Assembly (NCBI GenBank): GCA_037903355.1
Contig: JBAJFE010000026.1
Location: 4,216,001 to 4,280,000, forward strand
DNA: 64,000 bases
Reading direction: 5' to 3'
Source of the DNA: Trichuris trichiura
Lineage: Eukaryota; Nematoda; Enoplea; Trichinellida; Trichuridae
Shown piece by piece: positions 1 through 11,730 of the stretch; positions within the stretch are counted from its first letter, which is position 1; every line of letters starts with the position of its first letter. The position numbers and the translations under genes were made by a program. The notes beneath the pieces are model-generated. The model did not search any database and had not been told where the DNA came from. It worked only from the letters and a program-made list of their open reading frames with translations.

Positions 1-843
1 TAGAACGTTGTTGGAAATTTTTGGTAAGCTATGTCAGTAATCATTTGTAAGAACTGACATAGGCACTTTGCATTGGAGGTTCTTAAGGCTTTGTCATTTG
101 TGCACCCTCAAACTTCAGTTGGAATACCTGCAAAGCAAAGTGTGCTCCTATGTAAGTGAGAATGAAGAACGTTAAGTTTTGCTTGAAGAAAGCTATGTCA
201 TGACTTCAAAACTTAGAGATGTTCTTGGTATGGATCGGTGGGCAATAAACTGACGCTTCATATTAGCGGGTAAGACCCAAAAAAGCGAGAATTGGGTTTC
301 TGAGGGACTGTTGAAATTTGCCATGACGAAGCGCGTCAACGTTCGTTCTCCTGTGTGGCTGAGACGAGAATAAAATGTTTTATTTGCCGGGATATTCAAC
401 CCGACCGTTGACGTACAGAAAGCACCCAAAACTATATTAAATAAACAGCTTCCGTGGAACTTTTTGGGTGGTTAGTTGTCAGTACGGCAGTTTACGCACA
501 GATCAAATGCTAATACTTTGCCGGTTTGCCATTAGGCATTCTGTAGAATCCGTAGGAAATGTGTAAAAGATTAAGTGCTTCCTACATCGCGTAAAGATTT
601 TAGGCATTCTGTAGATTGCTTGATTTTATTCATTGCCTGCGACGTATATATATGTATACCGTATATAACGCGCTGTAAGAACACCCCCTACCTAAGTAAT
701 GGGTTGTAGCTGGGCTAATTTTTGCAACCCATTACTTAGGTAGGGAGTGTTCTTATAGAGCGTTATATAGGATATATCCCGTTATAGGCGCATTTTTACT
801 TCGTTTTTTGGAAAGACGCTTGAATATGTGTATGTATTTTTAG
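1..843. other. No gene recognised; probably intron of the SAC1 gene
   Basis: I see no coding stretch with family resemblance here. The first SAC1 exon in the window begins at 844 after a tttttag acceptor, and about 180 N-terminal residues of the protein are still missing. This stretch is therefore probably part of a SAC1 intron, with earlier exons upstream of the window. The one structured object is the foldback at 661-771. Confidence 0.5.
661..771. repeat. Short foldback (inverted repeat), MITE-like
   Basis: Two arms of about 45 bases face each other across a spacer of roughly 17 bases. The left arm runs from about 662 (tatataacg, then taagaacac and cctacctaagtaatgggttg) and the right arm ends near 770 as its reverse complement. 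The outer ends are AT-rich TATATA. No coding capacity. A small MITE or hairpin insertion is the likely explanation. I cannot assign a transposase family. Confidence 0.7.
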
Positions 844-3800
844 ACAGAAGAACCTAAGCAGCCGTTTCCCATTACGTATACAGACTTTGCGTTGCCAGTG
901 ATGCTTGGCTATATGAGCATTAGAGAAGTGGACGTCGCTGATCGGAAACTCAAACTGGCTTTGATATCCAGGAGATCTTGTCAGCGAGCTGGCGTAAGAT
1001 TTCAGACTCGCGGAATAGACGAAGAAGGAAACGCGGCAAATTTTGTTGAAACTGAACAGATTGTTGAAGTTGACGGTTTTCTTTTCTCGTTCGTCCAGGT
1101 TTGTGCTGCCCGCTTTCGCGAGTACAGTGACGTTTCAAAATGTTTAGACGAGAGGTTCAGTTCCATTGTTCTGGACGCAAAAGCCGAATCTGTGTTGGCA
1201 GCCGTGGCCCAAAGTGTTGGACGCTAATCATCTTCAGGGCATTCGTTATCATTTATTTTCTCAATTCTACACGTATGGCCATCAAGTTATAGTTAGCTTG
1301 TTGAACAAAGCTGGCCGTGAGAAATGCATCGGGGAAAAGTTTGAAAGCACTCTAAAAGAAGCTGGATTAGCAGACATAAAGTATACTTTCCTGATTTTTA
1401 TTTAGTACAGCATTGATACCATCTTCATAGATACTTTGCTATTGATTTTCACGAGGAATGCAAAAGTATGAACTGGAAACGCATTGGTCATGTCCTTGAC
1501 CGTCTGGTACCAGACATAAAGCGCCTAAGGTGTGTCAACGACTATTAATAGCTGTAAATCGACCATTTGATCTATTTTAGCTTTTTTGCTATCAGGAAAG
1601 GTGATAAGTTTGAAATCAGCAACCAAATAGGACTTTTTCGTACGAATTGTATGGATTGCCTTGATCGGACCAATGTTGTGCAAAGCTTGATTGGTCTCCG
1701 TGCTCTTGAAGTTCAGCTTCAGGTAATTCATTCGCTTCGCAGGTGCGTTTGTTATTATGGCCATTGCATGTTTCCTTAAAGTGTAGCTTTGATCTACGGG
1801 ATTGTTTAGACGACCAAAATTTCTTTAACGAGTCGGTACTTCCCGAAGTAACTACTTTTCAAAAGCTTTAACTCTTTCAGTAATGATCTTTTGATCATTT
1901 TTAAACAGGGCCATGCTTTATGTAAAGCTGACTTAAGGATTTCTTATAGTTAAATATAGGGTCCTTTGTAACGGCGGGGCGCGTTTTCATCTTTTTTGTG
2001 AGTGACGGAGCTCTCAGATTCGTAACTCCTCCCCGTCGTCGAACTCGCCGACAATGGAATAAACCAAATCTCAAAATTCTGTCTTTTTTGACCACAAATA
2101 CGAAGGTTCATACGTAATTTAAATGTTTGAAAATGAAGAGAATTAATGTATCTGTTATCACGATTTTGATGCATGAATGGAATCACTAGAAACTCGATCA
2201 TCCGAAGCATTTGTTGCAGGGGTAGTTCGTACGATTGAAAATGCGGATGTCTGAGTTATTGTTTTGTTCATCAGTCCTTTATTTATCTTTCGAATTTATT
2301 TATTGTCTGCTCCAGTTCTTGAGGGTATTTTACAGAAGTTTATCGCACTGCAATGTACCATGAAGATGAAGCAGGAGGATTACATTTATATGAAAAACAT
2401 GTTACAGAAGGTAGTCTTAGCGCTGTTCTGGGTTTTTAGCTGCTATCAACGGATACTTTTTTCCCATAACATTGCATTTCGCCCGCATTCCTTTTGTCTG
2501 ACCAACCACTGTACACCAAGTCAAAACACTGCAGTGACATATCGCGCTGTAAGCTTATAGCTTTTATTTCATCTTGCTGATCATATTTTTTCTCCATATG
2601 CCCCCCCCCCTGTACGCTTGACATTGATTCAGCAAGTTAATGGTTGTTCATTATTTGAAACCCTGCATTTTCATTGTCGCAAGTTAAACACGCGCTAGCG
2701 CTACGCTTGTTGCATTTGTTTCATATTGGTAGAGTTTTTAAGGAATCAAGCATTTCTACTGATAATCTCTTCACTCGTTCGTGAATTCTACAGCTGAATA
2801 TACTTTGGTCTTTCTTTCGATTGCGCTCTTTTGTCTAAAGCAGTGTTTCTCAATCTTTCTGGAACCAGGGCCTCCTTTAGCGACCTTCAACTTGCCGGGG
2901 CCTCCCGTCACTCTCCCCAACGTAATTCTCCTGCTTCTGTTATCCTCAGGTGCGCTTACTGTTGTTACGTTGTGATAAGCTTACTGTGGTTACGTTGTCA
3001 TCTCCATGCTGACAGCAGGACCGACCCTTCCGTTACAAAAAATAAACTTTTTGCCAGCATCATTATATTTAGCAACTTGTTTCGAAATTTAATGTAATCT
3101 GCATTCTGCTAGTTTCAATAATGAATATGAGCGGTACCGACTCTCCGCTCTTGTCTTTGTTAATCTGTTTTACTATGGCTTTTGTTGTGATACAGGACAG
3201 GTTCTTTTCTAACGAACTGACGTGATTTCATTTTATCTGAAATATTTTATGCATTATAGCTTACGCATGACTTAACTGTATGTTGAGTCGTTATTTTTTG
3301 TATCATTCTGTGTTTGTCTGTCACTTACTGTTTAGACTTTTGGCGTACTTAGGCCAGACGAACAACTTCAAGACTATGAATCGTTCGTGAACATTTACAA
3401 GGGCTGTAAGCACTTTGTTTACTCGAACTAAATGCGTACTTTCCTACATTTAACCGCCGCTAATTTGCATAGCATTTTCGTTGTGTTAATTTCATTTGAT
3501 ACTAATTTAGTGCAAAAGTTTGCACAATTTTGTTCGCGATTATTTTGGATAATTGCGAGCAGACTCCGCCATTCAGAAAGCCTGCGTGCCAACCGAACTT
3601 CTGCTTCACGTTCAGGAGAAAATTATTCTCAGTATCCTTTAATTCTGGCTTCGTTTTGCCGTTGTCTTGATATATACTGCGAAAAGTCATGTTCGACGCA
3701 TATATTTTTGCCTGTTATACAAGCAAAGACAGTAGCAGCAGAAATCAGAAGGACTGTGTGCAACACACATGGCGTTGGGCCGTACAGGCGCTTCAGCTGT

Positions 3801-6800
3801 GTTTCGATGCTAACCGTGGATATCCAAGTCAGGATATTTAAGTCGGAAATTGGCAGGCTCTGTCTGGTGAAAACTATGCATTGACGATACAAGAATTTCC
3901 AGAAGCACTTTATGTACACAAGTTGACAGCAAATTGTAATAGAAAAGACTCGAAATTCCGAAAAGTGCCTAACATTTAAGCTTTGTGAATTTGCCCTGAC
4001 GATTATTATTGCTTGCTATTTTCTGAAATCTAGAGAAAGAAGAAAAACCATTTTGCGGCTGGCTGTTGTGGTTGATGAAAAGCAGGTCCTGTACTGCAAC
4101 TTGAAAAAGAAAAACTGGTTGGTCTCAGGAAAACGGACCACATCCATAGCAAAGGAAGAGCTCCTTAGCGTAAGGGGGTTTAGAATGCATGGTTTAACAT
4201 GAGCAACTTATGTCCGGCAGTCATTGTTCACCTTTGCTGCAGGCAACTTACGAAAGTATCCCATTTTTACCAAAGAATCAGCTGAAGTTATGTTAAATTA
4301 ACATGGTATTATTCTGCTGCATTGTTTCATGACGTATCAGAGGTAAACAAACCTGTCTGTACTCAAAACTAACCCATGAAGTATTACCGCACGCAGAATA
4401 CGCATCAGACGAGCCCCTTCTGTTTACCACCTTTTCCGATGGGTGCTGTGTTGATTTCTCTGGGAAGCACATCTTCAAATTGAAAGATGTTTGGAAATTG
4501 GATCAAAGCCAGCTTGCTTCTGCTGTAGGGGCACATAGATGTAGCCCGAACGTTGGCTGAATGTTGTAGAATGCTGTGGAAATTGTATTGGATAAACTGT
4601 ATTGCTGCAGCTTCTCCATCAGTACTTAATTTTGCCAAGAGAGCGGACAAACCCGCGCCAGCGTGAAATAGCAAATATTTTGAAAGTCCAGTTTTCTTGT
4701 GCACATCTGTTCTATTTAACAACTATGAGTGCAGTATAGCGCAAAGTTGACTGTTTTGCCGTTTGATATGGTCTCTGATTCTTAACCTTTTAACTGTAGT
4801 GTTTTATAGTATGGGCAGATAATGGCGATGTGTGCAGTGTCCAGTACGCCGGTACTCCTGCTCTGAAATCCGACTTTACACGGTAAATGGTGTCTGGTTT
4901 TCATTTTTAAGTTTGTTTTGCCACTAATCGGCAATAGCCTTTTAAAATGCTGTTTTCCTTTGATGTAAGTCAGCTTGTGCGCGTAGGAAAACGTTCGCTC
5001 TTCGATGGGTTGTGCGGTTGCACTTTCTTTCCACATGCGGGTACATTGCCAGTCATTCTTAACATGGTTCTTCAGGTTCTATGAAAATTTAGCAAGTTAA
5101 AGTGAATTCCAAATTGAAAACTTTGAGAAGCAGTCACGTGCAACAGGCGATGAAGCTGTGCTTCTTGCCGGTATGTAACTACACGTTGCCCTTCCTGTCC
5201 GCTGTTGAGAGCAAGCTGAAAGCGCATATCCTCCTTTCATATCTGTAGTCTTAGTATATTTAGTTTCTACTATCCGCGATTGAAAGCGAAGAGAAAGTCC
5301 AAACGAAACTTTTTAAAAATAACTAGTAATTTGAATTGAGAGTCACTCTAAATAGAACGACGAAAATATGCGCTATCTTACGCCATTTCCCGTGAGGAAT
5401 GTGGATCATACTTTTGTTCGTCTAATAATTTATGGTATTCGTGCTATATGTTCAATAATCACTTAATAACTGCTCTGACTATCAGATCAGTTTTCATCGC
5501 AGCGTCAGTATCGTGTACAAGCAACCCCAGTTTTATACTTGACGTTTTCGTTTTCTGCTGAAGACGGGGCAATAGTGGTCCCTAAAGCTGTGGATTATAA
5601 AAATATGCTTTAAAATGGCCGAAAACCATCAAAGAATGAAAAACTTGTGTCTTATTAATAGCAATATTACTGAATGCAGTCTTTTAGCGGGAGTTCGGCG
5701 TTTTTGTGCTATTCTTTCAATTACGGTTTTGCCCATTGTCGGAACTGCTCTTGTTCCATCTTCAGGAACGTTAAAGAGCTCCCTAAAATCGCTGACGAGC
5801 AAACTTAAAATAATTCTGTCCTGCGAACTTTCCCTAACAATCTGCTCATTCTTTCGGTGGTAGTGTATTTGTGTAGTTCACTTGCAGACATGGAAGACAT
5901 TGGGAAAAGCCGTTGCCGCATAACAGCATGAAAATACGAATTTCCGATAAAGGGCCCGGCGTACAGTAATTTCACTTTTAATAAGTTAGGTTTTTACTCT
6001 TTTAACCGCTGTTAATCATTCTAAAGTATATTTTTATCTCTAAACTTTTGGGTGACCACAGTTGTTCCGTCTTCAGGAGACTGTTTCGCCTCTTCTCTTA
6101 CAAGGTTGAATACGTCCATTGCCTCCCAGTTTTCAGAGGTACTATTGCTCTACCAGCGATGTTAGAAAGCTCGCTAACATCGCTGACGATGGAACATGAG
6201 CAGCTGCGAAACGTACAAAAGTTTTTCTTATACTTCCTCTAATAATTTGCTCATCCATTCGTTGGTAGTGCATTTGTGTAGTTTAATTACAAACGTTCAC
6301 AATAACAGGAGGAATTCTGAGCGAAGAAAAGCATGTTTAATAGTAATGCCTCTCAGAAGGATCAGCGGCGGTAGCAATTCTGTGCATATAACTGTTATCG
6401 TTGTTAATAGTAAACGGTACAGGCACCTAGAGGACAGAGCTGAATTGACGGTTTAAGAACGGTGGCACCGCCTCTAGTCGCGCGCTTGTCTAAGAATCTC
6501 TACAATTACGTTCTCAGTTTCCGTCATAAGTATGGCAAAACGTAACTGCAATGGTTTATGTCAGTAATTCTGAAGGGGGCGCTAGATTAGCATTTCTGCG
6601 ATCGAGATTTCTCCAACTGTTTCGAAACATTTCTACAGCTGCCATTTTGATGTGAAGTGGCTTCAACCGGTTGCCCAGACCTTCGTTCGCCTTAGATAGA
6701 TTTTCTGCCTCGGCGGAAGTCAGCTATTCCCAAAACGTCACGTAAACATACTAGAGGACCTCTTGCTTGTAATCTTTCCGCAATCGCTGATAGATTTCAT

Positions 6801-9800
6801 TGTCTGAAAATTTTTCGCGAAGCAAAAATTTGTTAGCAACGCCCTGCTTCTACCGAGCGTCGCTGTGGTTTTGCGTAGCTTGCCTAGGAAGAGAAGCTTT
6901 TGCAGATCAGCGCAATTTCAAGTTCCTACTTAACCTTGCACACAATCATGGTCTAATTACGTGGAAATAATAACAAAAATTCACAAAGTCAAAGTACGTT
7001 AGGTTGTTTTTTTTCAACTTAATGCATTTTAAGCTTGAGAAATGAAGCTATACATTTCTGTCTTTTTTCTCTGTTGCTTCGATGGAGTTCGAAGAATCAG
7101 TAAGTCGCATTTTAGCACGGGCAAAAGAACTGTTACTGGCGTTTTACGCGACGGTTATAATGCTGTTATGCGGTGGTATATCAACAATTTCAATGATGGA
7201 TTCAGACAAGTGAGTATAGAATTGTAGACGACGCGTCCGTTAATACTTTTTTTTATGCTTAGGATGCAATTGATTTGTTCTTAGGTGGTTATTCAGGAAG
7301 TGACTTGGAAATGTTCATGTATTCGCAGTCACGAAGATCCATAGTTAACCTCACAGTAAGTAGCACTGCCTGATTTTTTTCGTGCTAATATTCTTTCAGA
7401 TTCCCCTTCTGTTCATCTTCGCGAACTGTATGTTTATCCTGACTTTTTTTGCTTCGTCCGGTAAGCAGTTTGAGTTTATGAGTTACTATCGGGATGTCAC
7501 ATATTTAATGGCCGATTTTTACTGTAAGTCTTCAAGAAACGTAACTTTAAGCTAAACCATTCTTTCTAGCGAGGTACAAGTTTCTTTACATCATTTCCAA
7601 CTTCCATAACCGGCGTTGCTTTAAATGCTAGTTTGAGGGCGTCTTGGTTAGCGAAATTTTTCTCAGCCAGTAGGAGATCCTGAAATCGGAAGGACAGTAT
7701 TCTAAACAGCACGGATCTGATAGGTAACCAGAGAGAAGCAGAGTTTCATATGTCAACCCTGCTATTTTCTGCTGTACCTTTTGAGACGTAGGGTTGAGTA
7801 TTATCACGAAGAAGAATCGCTCGGCTGAGTTGGCTGTTATTTCTTCAGTCTCACATGAAGTACAGTAAAACCTCTATAATCCGAATCCCTCTCTTATCCG
7901 AACTCGTGGAAGAGAATAGTAAAACGACCGTATACGTTAAAGATAATTAGGTTGCCTTTGCGAAGCGGGCAGTCTTTTGGCAGCAACGGCAATAAGGGCA
8001 ACCTGCCAGCGGTCTTTTCAGAATACGTTAACATAGGGGCAGGCCAGCCACGGTTGTGCCGAACTAATCTCGACCAGTAAGTTGATTGCAGCATGGCACC
8101 TTGAGACAGGTTTCCCTGAATAAACAGAATCCCGGATCAAAAACTTCATGTTTTTTAATCATATGAAACTACGATCTCTTCCCATATAACGCAATGATCG
8201 GCCGCAAACTCAATTTTTTTCCAGCCGACAGAGCCGGCCGGTAATTACGAATGTGGAAAAATAACTTCATGGCAACCATTTCCATGTCGCTTCGCGGTCC
8301 ACACCATTTAAGAAGCTAGTTTCTGCTGCTCAGTCGTTTTCCTTGATCAGACGGACTTCGCTGCCCTCGTTAAACTATTCACCGTTTGCGGAGACTGACA
8401 TCACGCTGTAAACGCCAGGAACATGCATGTAAAATTGCATTACCTGCTTTTCTGTGGCCTACTGTAAGCCTCCTCCATAATCCGGATTTTTCTGTAATCC
8501 GAACTACCCCGCGCCCCGACGCGTTCGGATTAGGGAGGTTTTACTGTATATAATACAGGAACAACCATGTTAAAGATGATGATTTTCCACACGCTCATTA
8601 GAAAGAGTTTTATTTTCAAGGGACAACCATCGTATTAACAGTAGGTCATTCGAACAGTGAAATTGCGTAAATTAGTTGTAGAGCGCCGACCATAATATTG
8701 CAGCAGATAAATAGAATTAATCGAACTGGAAATTACTCCTTGAGTAAAAACCGCTCAAAGCGTGTTCTTTCAAAATCGGCTACTTAATTTGTGACAGACC
8801 GTTGTTTTCTTCTTGTAAGCTGACTTTTCCTATTGAACTTACAAGCGTTTTGTTTTGGAAATAAGAAGTTTTAAAATGCTACGTCATCAGTCAACTGACG
8901 ACGGATCAAGTGAAATCTGAAAATTTGATTTCTCAAAGTGTAGTATCTGTCTGTTTAATGAGAAAAGAACGTTTTACAAAATCAAACTTGTGATTCATTC
9001 CTAGCAAGTCTATTTCTTAAATTATTATTTTGTTAATCTTTCGCACAACGAATTTGCCTGTTGTAAAAACCTCAATACACAATCGTTCGGAGCTAGCACG
9101 CACGCTCCGTCATCAATGGTCGGATGACTGGAACTAATATAAAAGTCAGTTACATGAGAAAAGCAGGTCAATTGGTTGTTGTGCATCCCTGATTTTGCAT
9201 AATTAGATTAGTTCAAGTGTCGCTAACCTCAGTTCCTATGTCTCGGCTTACCACCACGTTGTGCCTGATGTAAAGAGTTTCCTTAATTTTTCTTAGTTAC
9301 AGGTCTAGTTTATTGGCAATAATCTCTTTAGAAATAAGTGCGCGTGCTCCACTATTGCGGCTGTCTTGATTGCCCAGTATATCGGCTCATTTGGCTGGAA
9401 TCTTCATGGCAGTCCTCCTCACCTTTTTTTACTCATTCCATTTCTTTTCTGTCTTTTCGGGAATTTTTGTAACGGTTCAGGCAACTCAGATATTGGTCAT
9501 ATCCTTGGGATAAAAAACGCTGCCTGTCTCTCTTGCATAAGAAGCAGAGCATCCGCACATAAATTTCATAAACGATCTCTGGTTTTTGATTTGGAGACGA
9601 TCTAATCTTTTCATTCCTAACGTGGGTCTCAGAGAAGCGGCACTTTTAAAATAAACTTGGAAACCAAAGGTTTTACTCTACGCTTAATTGGCTATGGACA
9701 ACGACAGATTGACCTGACTTTATCATATTTAACTGACTTTTAGACAGTCCCAATTATTTGAGCACTGATTGCGGAGCGCGCTAGTTTTAAAGGCTGTGCG

Positions 9801-10014
9801 TATTAAAGTTGTTGCAACAGGGAAGTTCGCTACGTGGAAAATGCAAACATATGTGCCTCTTATCAATTCGCAAATTATTTTTTTTAAGTTCGTTTTTTCA
9901 ACTTTAGGAAACTCAGTGAACTATATGCTTTTTTGGCTGCTAGTCATTATAGCACTGCTGGTGTATATGTACATCTATGGTGAAGATATAGCTGACACCC
10001 CAAAGCTGAAATGA
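844..10014 (+). CDS. SACM1L: SAC1-type phosphoinositide phosphatase (SACM1L homologue), 5' partial
   Basis: Ten exons joined in phase: 844-1098, 1148-1380, 1431-1529, 1581-1722, 3336-3405, 4810-4882, 7116-7209, 7263-7355, 7400-7460, 9908-10014 (stop). They encode about 408 C-terminal residues; family members are near 590, so about 180 N-terminal residues lie upstream of the window. The protein removes phosphates from PI4P and other phosphoinositides at the ER/Golgi membrane. Seen directly: the Sac catalytic motif CMDCLDRT (CX5R) in exon 4, family blocks such as [25 protein letters not shown] and TGKRT, and two C-terminal hydrophobic segments (exon 9, [18 protein letters not shown]; exon 10, [20 protein letters not shown]) matching the two-helix ER anchor. 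The tail ends DTPKLK, so I see no clear KKXX retrieval signal. Small introns of 40-55 bases contrast with three of 1.4-2.4 kb that hold transposon debris. Confidence 0.95.
1723..3335 (+). other. SAC1 intron, no other feature seen
   Basis: Between exon 4 (ends LEVQLQ) and exon 5 (begins TFGVL) of the SAC1 gene. It holds a 10-base C run near 2601. I find no convincing ORF, RNA gene or repeat. Confidence 0.6.
5557..5890. repeat. Degenerate Penelope-like terminal repeats in SAC1 intron
   Basis: At 5557-5600 the + strand carries a CTGAAGA-stem-TAAAGC motif like the end of the PLE-A family. At about 5735-5775 the - strand carries CTGAAGATGGAAC...GTTCCG, the hammerhead-like core of the PLE-B family. 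At 5836-5860 the + strand carries a diverged copy of the PLE-B terminal segment (tgctcattctttcggtggtag). Opposite orientations in one short stretch suggest a decayed head-to-head inverted pair. Confidence 0.6.
6050..6320. repeat. Degenerate PLE-B terminal repeat pair, head-to-head
   Basis: A - strand fragment of the terminal motif (ttgttccgtcttcag) at about 6060 is followed by a + strand copy at 6182: ctgacgatggaac, then gcgaaacgtac, then tttgctcatccattcgttggtagtgcat at 6247-6275. Compared with the better copies at 13.6 and 58.0 kb it has many substitutions. It lies in the SAC1 intron 4883-7115. Confidence 0.7.
7863..8546. mobile_element. Pogo/Tigger-type MITE, 684 bp, in SAC1 intron
   Basis: Terminal inverted repeats begin CAGTAAAACCTCTATAATCCG on the left and end cggattagggaggttttactg on the right, each bordered by TA (7861-7862 and 8547-8548), the target duplication of Tc1/mariner-superfamily elements. 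No transposase ORF is visible; the 66-codon - strand ORF at 7894-8094 matches nothing I know. It sits in the 2.4 kb intron between SAC1 exons 9 and 10. Confidence 0.85.
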
Positions 10015-10059
10015 AAGTTTTTTGTTTCTTTTAATCGATGCACTTGTCGTAGCACTTTG

Positions 10060-10065
10060 AATAAA
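10060..10065 (+). terminator. Polyadenylation signal of the SAC1 gene
   Basis: AATAAA lies 46 bases after the SAC1 stop codon, a normal spacing for a metazoan poly(A) signal. Confidence 0.7.
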
Positions 10066-10389
10066 ACGTTTGCTGGTTGTAGAATCGACCTGAGTGATTT
10101 CTATTGTCAATGCTTGGGCGATACATATTAAGCGTGACAGTAAGTTCGCGCTCTTTTTGATTATCTTAATACTGAAACAATATACAGCGCAGTTATTTAC
10201 CTAGCGTGGTTTTCATTGCATTTGACAACCCTCAGACAATGTTCCGGGACAGCTGTTCGGTCAAGTAAAACAGCAGGATTATCATTCGGCTTTTGTAATG
10301 ATAATATCTGTTGTTAATTTAAGGTTTCTAAGAATGATACGCACAGAACGGTTTAGATTACGCGTGGGAGGGCAACATTACTACATATA

Positions 10390-11035
10390 AGAAGGTTTGA
10401 AATGTATCCTTTAATTTCTTTCGCTATTTTGGGTTCACTGAGACTGAGGCCGTGTTCAACAGACGAAATGATATCTAATACGGTACGATTCTTAGAGGTT
10501 GGGAGAAAATTTAAACTGCATCAATTAGACCATGCTAACTAAGATCAAGTAATGTTTTATCCGCATTATTTTGTGAGCGAGCGCATTTATTCTTACTGTT
10601 GGACATGTGGAGCTTCCAGGAATGAGAAGAGGACAAAAATACAAGTTTTTTTTATCTTATAAATACCAGGAGGCGGTTTAAATCAAAAGCGAATCCACCA
10701 GCAATCGCGACAATGGCATAGCAGTTAGCGAAGTAAGGTACATTCTAAAGCTGCACCTTGCCGAGCTAATTACACCCATTGTTCAATGTGTCTATTGAAG
10801 CGCCCTACCGGATAAACACTCCCTTACGGCGCTGACGACGGAACAACAGCAGTTCTGAAACGTACGGTATACGTTGTTCTGTATTTCTTTCTAATCATTT
10901 GCTCATCTGTTCGCTGGTGGATCAATTTCAAGCTTGCTTACAGACACACAAAAACGGGCCCAAACTGTGAACAGAAGGTCGATTATGAAATTGCCGAAGC
11001 CCGTTACAAGGCTTTCCTTTTTCCGAACTGTTTCC
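10390..11035. pseudogene. Decayed PLE-B fragments and terminal repeat
   Basis: The - strand at about 10400-10520 resembles the N-terminal part of PLE-B at 18.9-19.0 kb. From about 10700 the + strand resembles the PLE-B 3' end (caatcgcgacaatggc, as in the STINRDNG segment of the 56.7 kb ORF). At 10832-10875 there is the ctgacgacggaac...gaaacgtacggtata motif, followed by a diverged terminal repeat to about 11035. The two orientations show a rearranged, dead copy. Confidence 0.65.
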
Positions 11036-11730
11036 GCGCAAAACAAACCGAACGACGCCTGCAAAAAGTTGAAAATAATTTATCCATTAAGATGGACATC
11101 GTTAGTATTTCTGCGTGATAAAGGTCCGAGATGAGCTTTCGACAATATGAATAAGAAGCTGAACGTGGTCATTGGAAAGACTAAAGTTGTTAAGAAGAAG
11201 TCAGCTAACATGCACTCGCTAAAAAGCAACTCAACCGCTATGGCACAACATCCTCGAAACTAGGAACTGAGAGTAGCCGACAGATAACAGGCATTTCATT
11301 CACGCCTGTGAACACAACCTCCATAGCGCCATCAAAATCTCGCAGAAACTGTCCACATTTCTTCAATGCCTAAAACCGTAATAAAGAAATTGAATAATCT
11401 TATCGGCTTCAATGTAGGACCTCGGCAGCTAAGTTTCTTTGAACCGAATCGGTAATTGTACCGGTTTTAATAGCCTGAAATATTGTCAAAGAAATGACGG
11501 CATAATAAGCAACGTAATTTCACAAACACGTTACCCAAGCCTTCTCCGAACTTATGCCTATTAAACGAGTTAAAAGATCAGCACTCATTTTCATATCCAT
11601 TGCAGCGCTTCCGTCATTCATTTTGACGTGAAGAGACCAATGCCTACCTCGATTAGGATCTAACCTTCCGATCGTCGTGAGAAGGATGCCCTACAAAATG
11701 ACGGTTCGCTTCATGTGTTACTGCTGTTCG
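11036..11730. other. Intergenic, nothing recognised
   Basis: Between the PLE remnant and the 3' end of RMI1. No ORF with family resemblance and no obvious repeat. Confidence 0.5.

Noticed and set aside
3336..3405. Reading SAC1 exon 5 on to CKHFVYSN without splicing
   Set aside because: The family requires LWADNGD next; that exon is at 4810-4882 and joins in phase through the GTAAGC donor at 3406.
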